Origin: Flexithrix dorotheae DSM 6795 | GTDB taxonomy: Bacteria > Bacteroidota > Bacteroidia > Cytophagales > Flammeovirgaceae | NCBI RefSeq assembly: GCF_000379765.1 | Contig: NZ_KB903441.1 | Coordinates: forward strand, 62,001-126,000 | Reading direction: 5' to 3' | Length of the DNA: 64,000 nt | Shown here: positions 18,305 through 27,192 of the stretch, one piece after another | Layout of the letters: the number at the start of each line of letters is the position of its first letter | Position numbering within the stretch: the stretch's first letter is position 1 | Made by a program: the position numbers and the translations under genes | The notes under the pieces: generated by a model | Told to the model about the DNA's origin: nothing | The model's input: only the letters and a program-made list of their open reading frames with translations | The model's database searches: none

Positions 18305-19411
18305 ATGGAGCAAAACAAGCGCACAGTCAAATTGAACTTCAAATTAGTAATTTCATATCTATTTGCACTTTCCTTTATTTTAAATATAAGTTCTGTTAAG
18401 GCAGAAAGCGGAGGCGAAGAATTTAATGCTGGTGACATGATTATGCACCACGTAATGGATGCTCATGAAATTCATTATATGACACTGGCCAAGGGTACGC
18501 CAGAAGAAACTCACTTATCAATCCCTCTTCCAATCATACTCTATACTCCTGATAACGGAATTGAAATTTTTTCTTCGTCAAAATTTCACAATGATGAGCA
18601 TAAATACGGAAGGTATATTATGCATCACGAAAAAATTTATATTGCCAATGAAGCAGGTGAACTTGATTTAGATGCAGAAGGTCATGCTTCAAATGCAAAG
18701 CCTCTGGATTTGTCTATTACAAAAACAGTAGCCGGTATTTTCATTTGTGTAATACTTATGTTCCTTGTTTTTGGTTCTGTGGCTAAAGCCTACAAGAAAA
18801 GACCCGGTCAGGCACCCAAAGGACTTCAATCATTTATGGAACCACTTATCCTATTTATAAGAGATGAAGTAGCCAAACCTTCCATCGGACCAAAATACGA
18901 AAAATTCATGCCTTACCTGCTTACTGTATTTTTCTTTATTTGGTTTAGCAATGTATTAGGTTTGATTCCTTTTGTAGGAGGATTTAACGTTACAGGAAAC
19001 ATTGCAATTACAATTGTATTGGCTCTGTTTACTTTCTTCATTACGATTATTAAAGGAAATAAACATTATTGGGCACATATCTTTGCCACACCTGGTGTAC
19101 CGGGATGGTTGCTTCCATTAATGATTCCTATCGAAATATTATCGATGTTTTCTAAGCCTTTGGTACTTAACCTTCGATTATTTGCCAACATTCTGGCGGG
19201 ACACATTGTAATCCTTTCATTTATGAGCCTGATTTTCTTATTTAAAGGGATGTACGGTCCTGGAGCTGGTTTTGGAGTATCGATAGTATCTATGGCTTTT
19301 GCTATGTTTATCAACTTGCTTGAAATTCTTGTAGCATTTTTACAAGCCTACGTATTTACATTGCTTTCTGCGCTTTATTTCGGAGATGCAGTTCAGGAAG
19401 CACATCATTAG
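18305..19411 (+). CDS. atpB: ATP synthase F0 subunit a
   Basis: 368 residues from ATG 18305; a GTG one codon earlier is less likely. A signal-like N-terminal helix and a ~100-residue histidine-rich periplasmic extension precede the membrane core, a known feature of Bacteroidota a-subunits. The essential arginine lies in LNLRLFANILAGH, facing the c-ring, and helices 5-6 are complete. The protein forms the proton half-channels of F0 in the inner membrane. First structural gene of atpB-E-F-H-A-G. Confidence 0.96.
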   Translation: MEQNKRTVKLNFKLVISYLFALSFILNISSVKAESGGEEFNAGDMIMHHVMDAHEIHYMTLAKGTPEETHLSIPLPIILYTPDNGIEIFSSSKFHNDEHKYGRYIMHHEKIYIANEAGELDLDAEGHASNAKPLDLSITKTVAGIFICVILMFLVFGSVAKAYKKRPGQAPKGLQSFMEPLILFIRDEVAKPSIGPKYEKFMPYLLTVFFFIWFSNVLGLIPFVGGFNVTGNIAITIVLALFTFFITIIKGNKHYWAHIFATPGVPGWLLPLMIPIEILSMFSKPLVLNLRLFANILAGHIVILSFMSLIFLFKGMYGPGAGFGVSIVSMAFAMFINLLEILVAFLQAYVFTLLSALYFGDAVQEAHH

Positions 19412-19428
19412 AATTTAAGTTTAATTAA

Positions 19429-19716
<288 letters not shown>

Positions 19717-19729
19717 TTATTAAACAATC

Positions 19730-19760
19730 ATTTTATTAGTTTGCTAGAAACTGATAAAAT
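19730..19760 (+). promoter_or_regulatory. Hairpin 1 after atpE
   Basis: The arms 19730-19742 and 19748-19760 pair over 13 bp with one G-U pair and a 5-nt loop. It starts 13 nt after the atpE stop and has no T-run directly behind it. Probably an mRNA-stabilising or attenuating structure. Confidence 0.5.
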
Positions 19761-19776
19761 AAAGAACCAAAAATCT

Positions 19777-19813
19777 CTGGTGCAATAACGATTGGTTCTG
19801 CACCAGGATTTTC
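19777..19813 (+). terminator. Hairpin 2 after atpE, possible attenuator
   Basis: CTGGTGCA (19777-19784) and TGCACCAG (19799-19806) form a perfect 8-bp stem with a 14-nt loop, followed by GATTTTCTT. It is a weak, leaky terminator candidate between atpE and atpF. Confidence 0.45.
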
Positions 19814-19852
19814 TTAATTGAATTAATTCATCACTTATAAAATAATACAGAA

Positions 19853-20338
19853 ATGGGATTAGTGGAACCTGGTATTGGGTTGATTATTTGGATGACCCTT
19901 GCCTTTTTGGTAGTGTGGGTTGGACTTTATAAAATGGCCTGGCCTTCTATCTTACAGTCCATAAAAGAAAGAGAGGATTCTATCCAAAAAGCATTAAATT
20001 CTTCTTCTGAGGCTAAAGCTGAGGTTGAAAACCTAAAAAGTGAGATTGATGAAATGAGAAAAGAGGCAAGGGCAGAGAGAGAAACAATTATCACTGAAGC
20101 AAGAGACTCGGCCAATAAAATTGTTGCTGAATCCAAAGAAGCTGCCAAAGCAGAATATGACAGGATAGTAAAAGCAGCACAAGAAGATATTAGAAATGAG
20201 AAAAATGCTGCACTTGCAGAGGTTAAAAACCAAGTGGCTAAATTCTCAATCGAAATTGCCGAAAAAGTTTTAAATAAAGAGTTAGCTGATAAGAAAGCCC
20301 AGGAGAGTTTGGTTGAGGATTTATTAAAGAGCATTTAA
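19853..20338 (+). CDS. atpF: ATP synthase F0 subunit b
   Basis: 161 residues. A single N-terminal membrane helix (~7-27) is followed by a long charged alpha-helical stalk rich in Lys, Glu and Ala, with a C-terminal IEIAEKVLNKEL motif typical of the b-subunit delta-contact region. It forms the peripheral stalk joining F0 to F1. Confidence 0.95.
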   Translation: MGLVEPGIGLIIWMTLAFLVVWVGLYKMAWPSILQSIKEREDSIQKALNSSSEAKAEVENLKSEIDEMRKEARAERETIITEARDSANKIVAESKEAAKAEYDRIVKAAQEDIRNEKNAALAEVKNQVAKFSIEIAEKVLNKELADKKAQESLVEDLLKSI

Positions 20339-20394
20339 TTGTCCCGGTAAATTTTTCAAGGTTATATTTTAAGCTAATAACAAGTTAATAAATT

Positions 20395-20934
20395 ATGTCA
20401 GCTGATACTAGAGTTGCTACCAGATACGCAAGATCATTAATCCTTTTATCAGAGGAGAAAAATGAATTAGAAAAGGTGATGGCGGATATGTCACTGGTGG
20501 ATGCCACTTGTGATGAAAGCAGGGAATTAAGAGTTTTGCTCAAGAATCCTATCATTAAAGGGGATAAAAAGTACAGGATACTAAAACAGATTTTTGAAAA
20601 AGGAATTTCAAGAACCTCTTTAGTATTTTTAAAAATAGTGGCCAGAAAAAACAGGTTAAATGCACTTCATGAAATTGCATCTGAGGTTGTCCGGCAGTAT
20701 AATGAGCGAAAAGGCATCCAGCAGGCTATAGTAAAAACAGCAATTCCTTTAAATGACAAACTAAAAGCGGAATTTTCCAGAATTGTAAAAGAAGTATCTG
20801 GAAAAGAACCAATGCTTATTGAAAAAGTAGATAAAAATTTGGTGGGTGGATTTGTGCTTACAGTAGGCGACAAACAAATAGACGATTCAATCGCAACAAA
20901 ATTAAAGACGCTGAAATTTAAATTTTCAGCTTAG
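20395..20934 (+). CDS. atpH: ATP synthase F1 subunit delta
   Basis: 179 residues of the OSCP/delta family. The N-terminus VATRYARSLILLSEE and the C-terminal GGFVLTVGDKQIDDSI motif are characteristic. It caps the alpha3beta3 head and binds subunit b. It lies between atpF and atpA with 56- and 34-bp gaps. Confidence 0.95.
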   Translation: MSADTRVATRYARSLILLSEEKNELEKVMADMSLVDATCDESRELRVLLKNPIIKGDKKYRILKQIFEKGISRTSLVFLKIVARKNRLNALHEIASEVVRQYNERKGIQQAIVKTAIPLNDKLKAEFSRIVKEVSGKEPMLIEKVDKNLVGGFVLTVGDKQIDDSIATKLKTLKFKFSA

Positions 20935-20968
20935 AGATAGATAATTTAATCATTAAAATTTAAAAATA

Positions 20969-22549
20969 ATGGCGCAGCAGGTTAGACCTGATGAGGTTTC
21001 AGCAATCTTAAGGGAGCAACTATCTGATTTTAAATCAGAAGCCGAACTGGAAGAAGTCGGTACCGTTTTGCAAGTTGGTGACGGTGTTGCCAGAATCTAT
21101 GGATTATCAAATGCACAATCCGGTGAGCTTATAGAATTCCAAAATGGATTAGTAGGTTTAGTGCTTAACTTGGAAGAAGATAACGTAGGTGCGGTAATTC
21201 TTGGAGACGATACAGATATTAAAGAAGGGGATTCTGTAAAAAGAACAAGAAAAATTGCTTCTGTAAAAGTAGGGGAAGGACTTTGTGGTAGAGTAATTGA
21301 CACGCTTGGAAATCCTATTGACGGAAAAGGGCCTATAGAAGGTGAACTTTTCGACATGCCGATGGAAAGAAAAGCTCCAGGGGTAATCTTTAGAAGTCCG
21401 GTAAATGAACCACTTCAAACAGGTATCAAGGCTATCGACTCTATGATTCCAATTGGCAGAGGCCAAAGGGAGTTAATCATTGGAGACAGACAAACCGGTA
21501 AAACTGCTGTTGCGATTGATACTATTATCAATCAGAAAGAATTTTATGATAAAGGTGAGCCTGTATACTGTATATATGTTGCTGTAGGGCAAAAAGCTTC
21601 TACTGTTGCAGGCGTGGTTTCAGCCTTAGAAAGAGGTGGTGCAATGGCCTATACAACTGTAGTAGCTGCCAATGCTTCTGACCCTGCTCCTATGCAATTC
21701 TTTGCCCCTTATACTGGTGCTTCTATTGGAGAATACTTCAGAGATACTGGTAGACCAGCGCTTGTGGTTTATGATGACCTTTCAAAACAAGCTGTTGCTT
21801 ATAGGGAAGTTTCTCTTCTTTTAAGAAGACCTCCAGGACGTGAAGCTTACCCTGGTGATGTATTTTACCTTCACTCAAGATTATTAGAAAGAGCCGCTAA
21901 GGTTACTCCATCAGATGAGATTGCAGCTCAGATGAATGACCTTCCTGAATCTTTGAAGGACAAAGTAAAAGGAGGAGGATCTCTAACAGCTCTTCCAATC
22001 ATTGAAACTCAGGCTGGTGACGTTTCTGCCTATATTCCAACTAACGTAATTTCGATTACTGATGGTCAGATTTTCCTTGAAACTAACTTGTTTAACTCAG
22101 GTATCAGACCTGCGATTAACGTTGGTATCTCAGTATCAAGGGTAGGAGGTTCTGCACAGGTTAAAAGTATGAGAAAAGTAGCAGGTACCTTAAAACTAGA
22201 CCAGGCTCAATTTAGAGAACTTGAAGCTTTTGCGAAATTTGGATCTGACCTTGATGCCGCTACCAAACTTACTATCGAACGTGGTAGAAAAAACCAGGAA
22301 ATATTAAAGCAGGGCCAATACTCTCCAGTTCCAGTGGAAGAGCAAGTAGCTATCATTTACGCTTCTGTTAATGGTTTTATTGATAATGTAGCAGTTGATA
22401 AAGTAAAAGCATTCGAAATTGAATTTATCGAAGTGATGAGGAAAAAAGGAGCTGATGCTTTAAAAGCTTTTAAAGCTGGAAAACTTGATGAATCTGCTAT
22501 TGAAACTTTAAAGACAATTGCGTCAGAAGTTTCAGAAAATTATAAATAA
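20969..22549 (+). CDS. atpA: ATP synthase F1 subunit alpha
   Basis: 526 residues. The N-terminal beta-barrel domain is followed by a nucleotide-binding core with P-loop [11 protein letters not shown] at ~171-181, the alpha signature motif [16 protein letters not shown] and a C-terminal helical domain. It is a non-catalytic nucleotide-binding subunit present in three copies per complex. A strong hairpin separates it from atpG. The catalytic beta subunit gene is not in this operon. Confidence 0.98.
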   Translation: MAQQVRPDEVSAILREQLSDFKSEAELEEVGTVLQVGDGVARIYGLSNAQSGELIEFQNGLVGLVLNLEEDNVGAVILGDDTDIKEGDSVKRTRKIASVKVGEGLCGRVIDTLGNPIDGKGPIEGELFDMPMERKAPGVIFRSPVNEPLQTGIKAIDSMIPIGRGQRELIIGDRQTGKTAVAIDTIINQKEFYDKGEPVYCIYVAVGQKASTVAGVVSALERGGAMAYTTVVAANASDPAPMQFFAPYTGASIGEYFRDTGRPALVVYDDLSKQAVAYREVSLLLRRPPGREAYPGDVFYLHSRLLERAAKVTPSDEIAAQMNDLPESLKDKVKGGGSLTALPIIETQAGDVSAYIPTNVISITDGQIFLETNLFNSGIRPAINVGISVSRVGGSAQVKSMRKVAGTLKLDQAQFRELEAFAKFGSDLDAATKLTIERGRKNQEILKQGQYSPVPVEEQVAIIYASVNGFIDNVAVDKVKAFEIEFIEVMRKKGADALKAFKAGKLDESAIETLKTIASEVSENYK

Positions 22550-22565
22550 TTGATAATTGTTTTTC

Positions 22566-22596
22566 ACAAGGCTTTTGAGGATTTCAAAAGCCTTGT
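22566..22596 (+). promoter_or_regulatory. Perfect 13-bp hairpin between atpA and atpG
   Basis: The arms 22566-22578 and 22584-22596 are perfectly complementary around a 5-nt loop, in a 65-bp gap between the genes. The following bases are TT and then AT-rich (TTAAATAAATAATAAA) without a long T-run. This is compatible with partial termination or 3'-end protection of the upstream message. Confidence 0.6.
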
Positions 22597-22614
22597 TTAA
22601 ATAAATAATAAAAG

Positions 22615-23502
22615 ATGCCTAGTCTAAAAGAGGTAAAGAATAGGATTAGTTCAGTTACATCAACTCAGCAAATTACAAAAGCCATGAAAATGGTTGCTGC
22701 TGCTAAGTTGAGAAAAGCACAAGACAGAATTATTCAAATAAGACCTTATTCCCAAAAACTATCTGCATTATTGTCGAATGTTTCTGGTACAATTACCGGA
22801 GATATTGAAAATAAATATGCGGAAGAAAGAGAGGTGAATAATGTACTTATCATGGTAGTTACTTCTGATAGAGGTTTGTGTGGTGCTTTTAATGCAAATG
22901 TTTGCAAGGCCGTAGTTGCTCTTATTAAAAATAAATATGCGGAGTTGGAAAAGCAGGGAAAGGTTAAGTTGCTCTGTGTAGGTAAAAAAGGCTACGATTT
23001 CTTTAAAAGAAGGGACTATAATTTATTAAATGATTACGTAGAATTATTTGCCGACTTAAACTTTGAAAGTGCAAGGGAAGCTGCTGAGTTTGCCATGAAT
23101 GGATTCGAAGAAGGAACTTTCGATGTGGTAGATTTAGTATATAATGAATTTAAAAATGTAGCTACCCAGATTGTAAGAACTGAGCAATTCCTTCCTATCG
23201 CCAAAGTTGAAAATGAAGAAGAAGATGAAAGCTTAAATCTTGACTACATTTTCGAACCTACAAAGGAAGAAATTATCAGGGACCTCATCCCCTATTCTTT
23301 GAGAATTGGTTTTTATAAATCACTCCTGGAGTCTAATGCTGCAGAACATGGAGCCAGAATGACAGCCATGAGCCAGGCCACAGACAATGCACAGGAACTA
23401 TTGAAGCAATTGAAATTAACATATAACCGTTCCAGACAAGCAGCAATTACCAAAGAAATTTTGGAAATTGTGGGTGGTGCAGAAGCACTTGCAAACGGAT
23501 AA
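22615..23502 (+). CDS. atpG: ATP synthase F1 subunit gamma
   Basis: 295 residues. The N-terminal helix begins PSLKEVKNRISSVTSTQQITKAM and the C-terminal helix contains AAEHGARMTAMSQATDNA, both hallmarks of gamma, which forms the rotating central shaft. It is the last gene of the operon and is followed at once by a strong terminator. atpD and atpC must therefore be elsewhere, as is common in this phylum. Confidence 0.97.
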   Translation: MPSLKEVKNRISSVTSTQQITKAMKMVAAAKLRKAQDRIIQIRPYSQKLSALLSNVSGTITGDIENKYAEEREVNNVLIMVVTSDRGLCGAFNANVCKAVVALIKNKYAELEKQGKVKLLCVGKKGYDFFKRRDYNLLNDYVELFADLNFESAREAAEFAMNGFEEGTFDVVDLVYNEFKNVATQIVRTEQFLPIAKVENEEEDESLNLDYIFEPTKEEIIRDLIPYSLRIGFYKSLLESNAAEHGARMTAMSQATDNAQELLKQLKLTYNRSRQAAITKEILEIVGGAEALANG

Positions 23503-23522
23503 GGATTATAGATATATTTTAT

Positions 23523-23564
23523 AAAAAGCCCTTTATGAATAACAATTTCATAAAGGGCTTTTTT
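23523..23564 (+). terminator. Intrinsic terminator of the ATP synthase operon
   Basis: A 17-bp perfect stem (23523-23539 with 23547-23563) with a 7-nt loop. Its right arm ends in a run of six T. Confidence 0.92.
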
Positions 23565-23572
23565 ATAGCTAC

Positions 23573-23609
23573 AAAAAAAAGAACTCAATCCGAAACGAAT
23601 TGAGCTCTT
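23573..23609 (-). terminator. Intrinsic terminator on the minus strand
   Basis: The arms 23579-23589 and 23599-23609 pair over 11 bp with one G-U pair. On the minus strand the stem is followed by eight T (A-run at 23573-23580). It is suited to ending transcripts from the transferase-like gene at 23840-24508. Confidence 0.8.
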
Positions 23610-23839
23610 AGCTTTAACAATTAAACCAAATAATCCTTAAAATATCCTACTTGAACTTATCATTTAGATAAGTTACTAATGTAAAAGTAAGGCAGGAAAA
23701 TTCAAGAATTGGCTTATTTCGATTAAGCTAAGATTTGTTTCGATTAATGAATATGCATTACAGATAAGAAAAGTTTAAGTATTTCTAAAACCTGCTAAGA
23801 CTTTACCTCATACTTATATTTAGAAGAGCCGAACCAGAC

Positions 23840-24508
23840 TCAGAATCCTTTTTCCAAGGCCAACCATAACCCATTCCAATTATAGTATTCTACCCCAGCA
23901 AACCTTTTTTTATAATCGTAAAAAGAAGGAACCTGATAGCAATATCCATGATAATAATATTTTTTCTTATGGGTAATGGAAAATTCCAATTCCACCAGCA
24001 TGGTATAAATGCCAAGACTGTATTTGTTGTAGGATAGATCATACATTCCGTAAATACTTGAAATGGATTGGGCTCCTATATCAAAAAAACTGGCTGCGAT
24101 TAGTTTGTCACTGTCATAAACACTTACTTCCAGTCCCTCACAGGGAACCACTGCCGGCTCTTCTGATAAAAAATCATAAATTGAATTTGGAACACTTTGT
24201 TTGAACTTGGTTTTATGTTGCTCAAATAGTTCTTCTTTTTCCTCATCGATAATTGTCGGCCGAACTATCGTTTTAAAGCCTTTTGCCCTTGAAACAATTT
24301 TTCTGTGCTTTTTGGAAAATTGAAATTGGTCAAGATCAATTCTGAGGGGAAGAACCTGGCAAATTTGATTCTCATGGATATTCATATTGTACCTGAAGAA
24401 ATATTTCCCAAAATGCCTCCAACCATTTGCAAACCTTTCATCTAAATTCACTGGTGAAATGGTTTCTATCTTTTTTTCTTCAAATATCAGATTTGCCAGC
24501 CTTGCCAT
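23840..24508 (-). CDS. Arginyl/leucyl-tRNA-protein transferase-like (ATE C-terminal fold)
   Basis: 222 residues. The N-terminal part has CQVLPLRIDLDQFQFSKKHRKI (C50 onward), similar to the arginine- and serine-rich stretch of aminoacyl-tRNA-protein transferases. The C-terminal part has YYYHGYCYQVPSFYDYKKRF, matching the family pattern YxxLGYxxxxxxxMxYKxxF of ATE_C, a GNAT-related fold. The paired CxxC cysteines of the ATE N-domain are absent and the protein is shorter than Bpt or ATE1. Possible role: tagging protein N-termini for degradation (N-degron pathway), but a plain GNAT acyltransferase is the alternative. Single gene, no operon partner. Confidence 0.6.
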   Translation of the reverse strand: MARLANLIFEEKKIETISPVNLDERFANGWRHFGKYFFRYNMNIHENQICQVLPLRIDLDQFQFSKKHRKIVSRAKGFKTIVRPTIIDEEKEELFEQHKTKFKQSVPNSIYDFLSEEPAVVPCEGLEVSVYDSDKLIAASFFDIGAQSISSIYGMYDLSYNKYSLGIYTMLVELEFSITHKKKYYYHGYCYQVPSFYDYKKRFAGVEYYNWNGLWLALEKGF

Positions 24509-24955
24509 AAATTTTCTTAGTATTGCTTAAGTGATACTGTCTATTTAAATAATCCGGTAAAATAAAAAATTGAACCCATCCAGATTCAGAGTTCTACTCC
24601 AAATTTAAGTGTTTTATTAATGGATATGCCTACAACGAATTTCAAACTGTTATCGTTTTTTTGTGAAAAAAATTTGTTTTCTTTAAAAAACCTTACATCG
24701 AAGGGTTTTATTCCAATAAAACAGGATCCACTTTAAAAACCCTCCTTAAAAGCAAAATAACAACTATTTTTAGTATTTTTATTTGATGATTCCATGTAAT
24801 AAAAAGTGTCAATATTATTTAATTTGTTTGTTCTGATTAAAAAAACCTTTTACTTTTAACATTACAATAAAGATAATTCTTCAATCCAATCCTACAACAC
24901 ACTTCCTAATATCTAAACTAACAAAAAGATAAATTGAAAATTAACATCTGAAACT
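24509..24955. other. Divergent intergenic region
   Basis: 447 bp, very AT-rich with A and T runs. It contains a promoter candidate for the small exported protein at 24827-24858. No RNA gene or repeat was recognised. Confidence 0.4.
24827..24858 (+). promoter_or_regulatory. Candidate promoter of the small exported protein gene
   Basis: TTTG at 24827-24830 is followed after 20 nt by TACTTTTA at 24851-24858, one mismatch from TAnnTTTG. The predicted leader is about 90 nt. Confidence 0.35.
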
Positions 24956-25363
24956 ATGCTATTACTAAAATTAAATTTACTAATTGCTTCTTTGCTATTG
25001 ATGGCATTTAATACAAACCCATCTCAGAAGCAACCGAGAAAAGCAGAATTTGCGGTAAACCAAATCCAAAGTTTATCTACTATTGACTTACAGGGAACCG
25101 TTTGGAAATATGAAGATGAAGATATGGTTTACGATATTGTATTTGGTGAAAATGGAACTTTAGTTTCTTCTCATCCTCATGATATCACTCCTGAAAATGA
25201 CGCCTGGTCCCAGGATGGAGAAACAAATACAATCTCCTTTAGCTATAATAATAACTTTTCTGTATATGAGGGTACCCTTGTAAACGAGAGCCTGATTGTA
25301 GGAAAAGCGCATAACAGAAGTTTTTCATGGGAATGGAAAGCTTATAGAGTTGGATTTATGTAA
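24956..25363 (+). CDS. Small exported protein of unknown function
   Basis: 135 residues. The N-terminal hydrophobic stretch (~3-18) looks like a signal peptide without a lipobox. The mature part is polar and beta-rich; GTVWKYEDEDMVYDIVFGENGTLVSS and a later FSWEWKAYRV resemble the strands of small lipocalin-like or DUF-type beta-barrels in Bacteroidota, but I do not recognise a family. It has no close operon partner, and the downstream gap carries repeated motifs. Confidence 0.5.
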   Translation: MLLLKLNLLIASLLLMAFNTNPSQKQPRKAEFAVNQIQSLSTIDLQGTVWKYEDEDMVYDIVFGENGTLVSSHPHDITPENDAWSQDGETNTISFSYNNNFSVYEGTLVNESLIVGKAHNRSFSWEWKAYRVGFM

Positions 25364-25683
25364 TTCAGCATTTTAAAATATTAGGTGAGATATTTTTTCT
25401 CTTTCCATTATTTGCCGTTTTTAATTCCATTTTTTCGCATCTCACCTTCCCCATTTTTTCCCTTCAAGGCTTTTTATTCACTCCCAAATAGCCTAAACCA
25501 TTTTTTCCCATCCGATACGATATATATTTTTATTTCTTAGGCTACTACTTCCTGAAATTGAGTTTAGAAATTACCATTTTTTCCCATCCATTGTGTAATT
25601 TTAGTGGTACTTCTTCGACCTGTGTTCTAACCATTTACTCAGGTATTTTTTTATTTCGGAATCAACAAAAAACTAATTAACCA
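25364..25683. other. Intergenic region with four CCATTTTTTC[CG]C repeats
   Basis: 320 bp without a gene. The 12-mer CCATTTTTTC[CG]C occurs at 25427, 25451, 25498 and 25574. The last two share the longer ACCATTTTTTCCCATCC, with one base difference in front. A 9-bp inverted repeat (25383-25391 with 25439-25447) has a 47-nt loop and spans the first copy. Confidence 0.5.
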
Positions 25684-27192
25684 ATGGCCAACCCAGAAAA
25701 GGAAATTATAAAAAGTATTCAAAATAACCAGACGAAACTAACTGTGGCAGATGCCTCCTCCATTACCGGCCTTGGAATTGAGGAATCAAAATCTGTTTTA
25801 GAGACACTTTTTGAAAAATACCGATGCAACCTGAAAGTCACAGAAAATGGCGACCTGATTTATGATTTTGGCAATAAACTATTCCTCCGAACTGAAAAGA
25901 CATTTAAAGAAAAATGGGCAGAGATAAAAGCCTACATTGGTGGGCTTTTAATGATTATTTTTAAGATTTTAATCACCGTAGTTCTCCTGGTTTATTTCGT
26001 CATATTCACTGTTATTTTAATACTGATCATCATTGCGGCAAGTAGTAAAAATGATTCTGATACTGGAAGTTCTTCTAAAAAATCTGGAGGAGGCTCCTTT
26101 GGAAATTTCATGATTACACAAATATTTTTTAGCGAGTTAAGATCTATTTTTTATTGGCATACAATTACGGGAAACACCGTTTACTCCAAAGACAGGTATG
26201 GATACAGACACAAAGTCTATCAGCCAAGATCTGGGGCCATTAATAAAAATAAAAAAAGTAAAGTAGCCGCAGTGTATGATTTTGTTTTTGGTCCACCAAG
26301 AGTGGAAATTCATCCCCTTGAAAATGAGAAAGAAGCCGTTTCCTATATCAACCAAAATAAAGGAATTATTACTACAAATGAATTAATGGGTTTGGCAAGC
26401 TGGCGGAAACCTGAAGCCGAAAATTTCTTCTCAAAATTGTTGTTAAACTTTGATGGAGAAGGTAAAATAAGTGATAATGGTACGTTGTTCGGAGATTTTT
26501 ATACGCTCATTAGAAAAGCAGGAAGCCAGAAAAATTTTCCCATTACCTGGTACTGGGATGAATACGAACCAGAATATGAAATCACTGGTAATTCTGTTGG
26601 TACTAATGCCGCAATAATTTTCTTTGCTCTGTTCAATCTCATTGGAGGCATCCTTTTTCTATCCACGGTTTTAAGCCCGGAAGCGGCTTCCGGTATACTT
26701 TATACGGTAAACAATTCAGATAACCTCCTGGTGCAAAGTATTTTAGGAACACTTTTCTCAAACCCTGCTCAATTCTCCTTTGTACTTGGCTGGTTTCCAA
26801 CATTTTTCTTTTCAGCTTTTTTAGCCTATCCTCTGTATAGAAGTTTTATTATCAAAAAGAAAAATCATAATATTCATTTAGAAAATATCCGCAAAAGGCT
26901 GTTGAAGGAAATTTATTTGAGTAATCAGGACAAATTAAACATCGATGAGTTAACAAGTCTTACCAATTCCCGAAACAATAATGAAGAAAAGCTGGAAAAA
27001 GAAGCCATTAAAATGATGATGGATGACTTAATCTATGATCTTGAAGGAGAAATGATCGTAGATGATCAGGCACAAATTTTATATGATTTTTCCAGGTTCA
27101 AGACCGATTTAAAAGAAATTGAAAGTTTAAGGGCACAAAGGAAATTAGACAATTCTTTGGGAGATATAATGATTGAGTCAAATAATGAATAA
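25684..27192 (+). CDS. Membrane protein with three winged-helix-like repeats, unknown function
   Basis: 502 residues, family not recognised. A pattern of two helices followed by a beta hairpin ending in YDF or GDF occurs three times: residues ~15-65, ~215-275 and ~412-472. Each has T/D-x-x-E/A-L/S then a glutamate-rich helix and a closing strand pair, resembling small winged-helix modules. Between them lie hydrophobic segments at ~85-118, ~307-330 and ~364-389, and a low-complexity Ser/Gly/Lys stretch at ~122-139. The repeats probably sit in the cytoplasm, so the protein may couple the membrane to nucleic-acid or protein binding; this is inference. Its stop overlaps the start of the FG-GAP lipoprotein, so the two are probably translated together. 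Confidence 0.6.
   Translation: MANPEKEIIKSIQNNQTKLTVADASSITGLGIEESKSVLETLFEKYRCNLKVTENGDLIYDFGNKLFLRTEKTFKEKWAEIKAYIGGLLMIIFKILITVVLLVYFVIFTVILILIIIAASSKNDSDTGSSSKKSGGGSFGNFMITQIFFSELRSIFYWHTITGNTVYSKDRYGYRHKVYQPRSGAINKNKKSKVAAVYDFVFGPPRVEIHPLENEKEAVSYINQNKGIITTNELMGLASWRKPEAENFFSKLLLNFDGEGKISDNGTLFGDFYTLIRKAGSQKNFPITWYWDEYEPEYEITGNSVGTNAAIIFFALFNLIGGILFLSTVLSPEAASGILYTVNNSDNLLVQSILGTLFSNPAQFSFVLGWFPTFFFSAFLAYPLYRSFIIKKKNHNIHLENIRKRLLKEIYLSNQDKLNIDELTSLTNSRNNNEEKLEKEAIKMMMDDLIYDLEGEMIVDDQAQILYDFSRFKTDLKEIESLRAQRKLDNSLGDIMIESNNE

Larger units (their letters stand above)
23503..23839. other. Convergent intergenic region with back-to-back terminators
   Basis: 337 bp between atpG and the convergent transferase-like gene. 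It holds the atp terminator (23523-23564) and, facing the other way, a terminator at 23573-23609. The rest is AT-rich with nothing recognisable. Confidence 0.6.
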
